In this document: positions 62,757 through 64,000 of the stretch, one piece after another
Layout: every line of letters starts with the position of its first letter
How positions within the stretch are numbered: position 1 is the first letter of the stretch
Assembly: GCA_017439675.1 (NCBI GenBank)
Contig: JAFSIQ010000043.1
Location: 58,045-122,044, forward strand
Origin: Lachnospiraceae bacterium
Lineage (GTDB): Bacteria; Bacillota; Clostridia; Lachnospirales; Lachnospiraceae
Length of the DNA: 64,000 bases
Direction of reading: 5' to 3'
Made by a program: the position numbers and the translations under genes
The notes under the pieces: generated by a model
The model's database searches: none
What the model was told of the DNA's origin: nothing
What the model saw: only the letters and a program-made list of their open reading frames with translations

Positions 62757-63223
62757 CCCTGCTCCTCTCTCTGTTCTTTCTCTTGTTGTCGCTTATACAG
62801 CTTGTTCGCATATTGTGCAGCGGCTTTTTCATGTTCTCTTTGATATGCTATATTGATAGACGATATCAGCACAAAAATCATTACCACACAAAAAATATCT
62901 GCCCAACTTACCACAAAACAATTTCGTACCACAGAATCATCCAAAATAAGAAGTTCCGTTGTTTTTCTTCCCATATCCCCAATTGTATATGCCACTTTCG
63001 ATTGTATAGTCTTATTGTTATATGTATAGATCACATGTGTTTCTAAATTTGTTATTCGATTATACTTCATCGAAACATCTGCAATTGTCGCTTCAACAAT
63101 TACAGATGTTTCCGATGTGGTTAGGCTTTTCAAAAAACTAATATTCTTAAAAACAATTGTAAAAATGCACATTACAAGAACAATATACAATATTCTTTTT
63201 ATCAACAAGTATTTTTTCGCCAT
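62753..63223 (-). CDS. Putative immunity membrane protein (family C), 156 aa
   Basis: ATG 63223 after GAGGTTTG. Membrane segment near the N-terminus, beta domain (VEATIADVSMKYNRITNLETHVIYTYNN), second membrane segment (ADIFCVVMIFVLISS) and a basic, Gln/Glu-rich tail. First gene after Rhs tip 1, 59 nt from its stop, so the likely cognate immunity gene. Related to the gene at 60223. Confidence 0.75.
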   Translation of the reverse strand: MAKKYLLIKRILYIVLVMCIFTIVFKNISFLKSLTTSETSVIVEATIADVSMKYNRITNLETHVIYTYNNKTIQSKVAYTIGDMGRKTTELLILDDSVVRNCFVVSWADIFCVVMIFVLISSINIAYQREHEKAAAQYANKLYKRQQEKEQREEQG

Positions 63224-63282
63224 ATTAAATCAAACCTCGCTAATCTATCAGAATAGAATCTAATTATACCCAAACAGTTTTA

Positions 63283-64000
63283 TCACATTTCATAATAAAA
63301 TATTGTTTCAAAGAAATCTTTTATTGTTGACGCAACTTCACTTGCCAAACCTGTCGATTCTGGCAGAGTACCTGAATCGGCCAAAATACCAAACGCATAA
63401 AAAGTTGCATTTACGAGGGTATTAATAAAACCTTCTATTAAGATCATCCAATCGAATCCACTATTAATAAATTCATTGATATATACACCAAAATCAAAAC
63501 CTATTAAGAATGCATTAATATAATAAGCAAGCGGTGTATTGGACAACCCAAACATAGATAACACAATATTTACATAAAAGGATGCCTGAGACACCCATCC
63601 ATGCAACATGTCATAAATCCATTTATCCAACCCAAACGGGTCTAAGAAACTTATTGGATTACCTTCTACATAAGAGAAGCGGTTCAGACTAGATATTCTT
63701 TCTAATGTGCCAATTAAGACATCCTGATTGATGAATCTCTTAATGTCAACGTTATAATAACGTGCTCTCATGTAATAGAGTCCATTGCCATCTGTCATCA
63801 CGCCAAACTGTCCATTATAGAGGAATGGGATGTTTGCGTTGTACTCTCCTTCTAGAAGCTCTCCATAAGGACTATAGTTGTACTTTGCTGTTACTTCTCC
63901 ATCTACAGCTGTTACCGCCATGGTACTACCAACATTGTTGAAGTGGTAGGTTAGATAACCGTTACTGTTTTCTTGTGCAAGCAGACCCTTACCATAATAG
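63283..64000 (-). CDS. Rhs-family protein, C-terminal part with tip 1 (continues beyond window)
   Basis: The frame is open to the window edge and so could be the C-terminal end of the full-length Rhs protein, or a third orphan. It contains YYGKGLLAQENSNGYLTYHF, YNYSPYGELLEGEYNANIPF, GLYYMRARYYNVDIKRFINQD and the break point NPISFLDPFGLD, then a tip of about 120 residues with long hydrophobic stretches (ASFYVNIVLSMFGL; AYYINAFLIGFDFGVYI; ILIEGFINTLVNATFYAFGIL). Rhs proteins deliver C-terminal toxins into neighbouring cells. Confidence 0.88.
   Translation of the reverse strand, partial: YYGKGLLAQENSNGYLTYHFNNVGSTMAVTAVDGEVTAKYNYSPYGELLEGEYNANIPFLYNGQFGVMTDGNGLYYMRARYYNVDIKRFINQDVLIGTLERISSLNRFSYVEGNPISFLDPFGLDKWIYDMLHGWVSQASFYVNIVLSMFGLSNTPLAYYINAFLIGFDFGVYINEFINSGFDWMILIEGFINTLVNATFYAFGILADSGTLPESTGLASEVASTIKDFFETIFYYEM

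Noticed and set aside
1-64000. CRISPR arrays, tRNA and rRNA genes
   Set aside because: No regularly spaced repeats of CRISPR type, cloverleaf or rRNA-like sequence was recognised; tRNAscan-SE and Rfam scans would settle it.

Overview
The window looks like the chromosome of a low-GC anaerobic Clostridia, most likely a Lachnospiraceae-type gut or environmental bacterium. This rests on strong AGGAGG-type ribosome sites, low GC, and family content: DUF3793 with flavodoxin, a CofE-like protein, a choloylglycine hydrolase, a sensory [FeFe]-hydrogenase, a Spo0A-type response regulator, DUF368, SulP and AGCS transporters. No rRNA, tRNA, CRISPR array or intact insertion sequence was seen. Genus-level assignment is inference.

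Layout. 1-4.0 kb: a minus-strand block of unrecognised, partly membrane-bound proteins; the first runs off the window. 4.0-8.4 kb: ECF sigma factor, anti-sigma-like protein, transglutaminase-like lipoprotein, and a second lipoprotein. 8.4-14.5 kb: short cis-prenyltransferase, MBL hydrolase, an Rpn-family nuclease with a likely gene-in-gene, a DUF368 (PopT-type) transporter, SCP2, flavodoxin and DUF3793. 14.7-18.5 kb: membrane EAL protein and chemoreceptor. 18.7-22.3 kb: a metal-efflux locus (HMA protein, P1B ATPase, methyltransferase) divergent from an ArsR-family regulator. 22.4-25.4 kb: gene remnants (ABC, AraC, FtsX, HMA) around an intact hipBST-type toxin-antitoxin operon. 25.4-33.4 kb: SulP transporter, GGDEF-EAL protein and carB. 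33.5-39.1 kb: XRE regulator, a Cys-rich small protein, a MATE/oxidoreductase/alcohol dehydrogenase operon with a cre-like operator, and a Spo0A-like response regulator.

39.1-43.8 kb is a tight four-gene minus-strand operon: GAF-GGDEF diguanylate cyclase, TIR-zinc-ribbon protein, receiver-class III cyclase fusion, and a protein of unknown family. Three nucleotide-signal chemistries in one operon make it the best candidate for an undescribed signalling or defence system. 43.9-52.2 kb holds a TIM-barrel protein, bile-salt-hydrolase-like enzyme, hydrogenase-like/chemoreceptor fusion, DUF1624 acyltransferase, CofE-like protein and AGCS symporter. 52.4-55.3 kb pairs DUF2806 with an extended HD dGTPase, a possible nucleotide-depletion defence pair.

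55.8-64.0 kb is an Rhs toxin-tip array. Three copies of the same Rhs core end, each followed by a different hydrophobic tip, are interleaved with eleven small membrane proteins in four paralogous families that look like immunity genes. Two copies are orphan cassettes cut off upstream; the third reaches the window edge and may be the end of the full-length Rhs gene.
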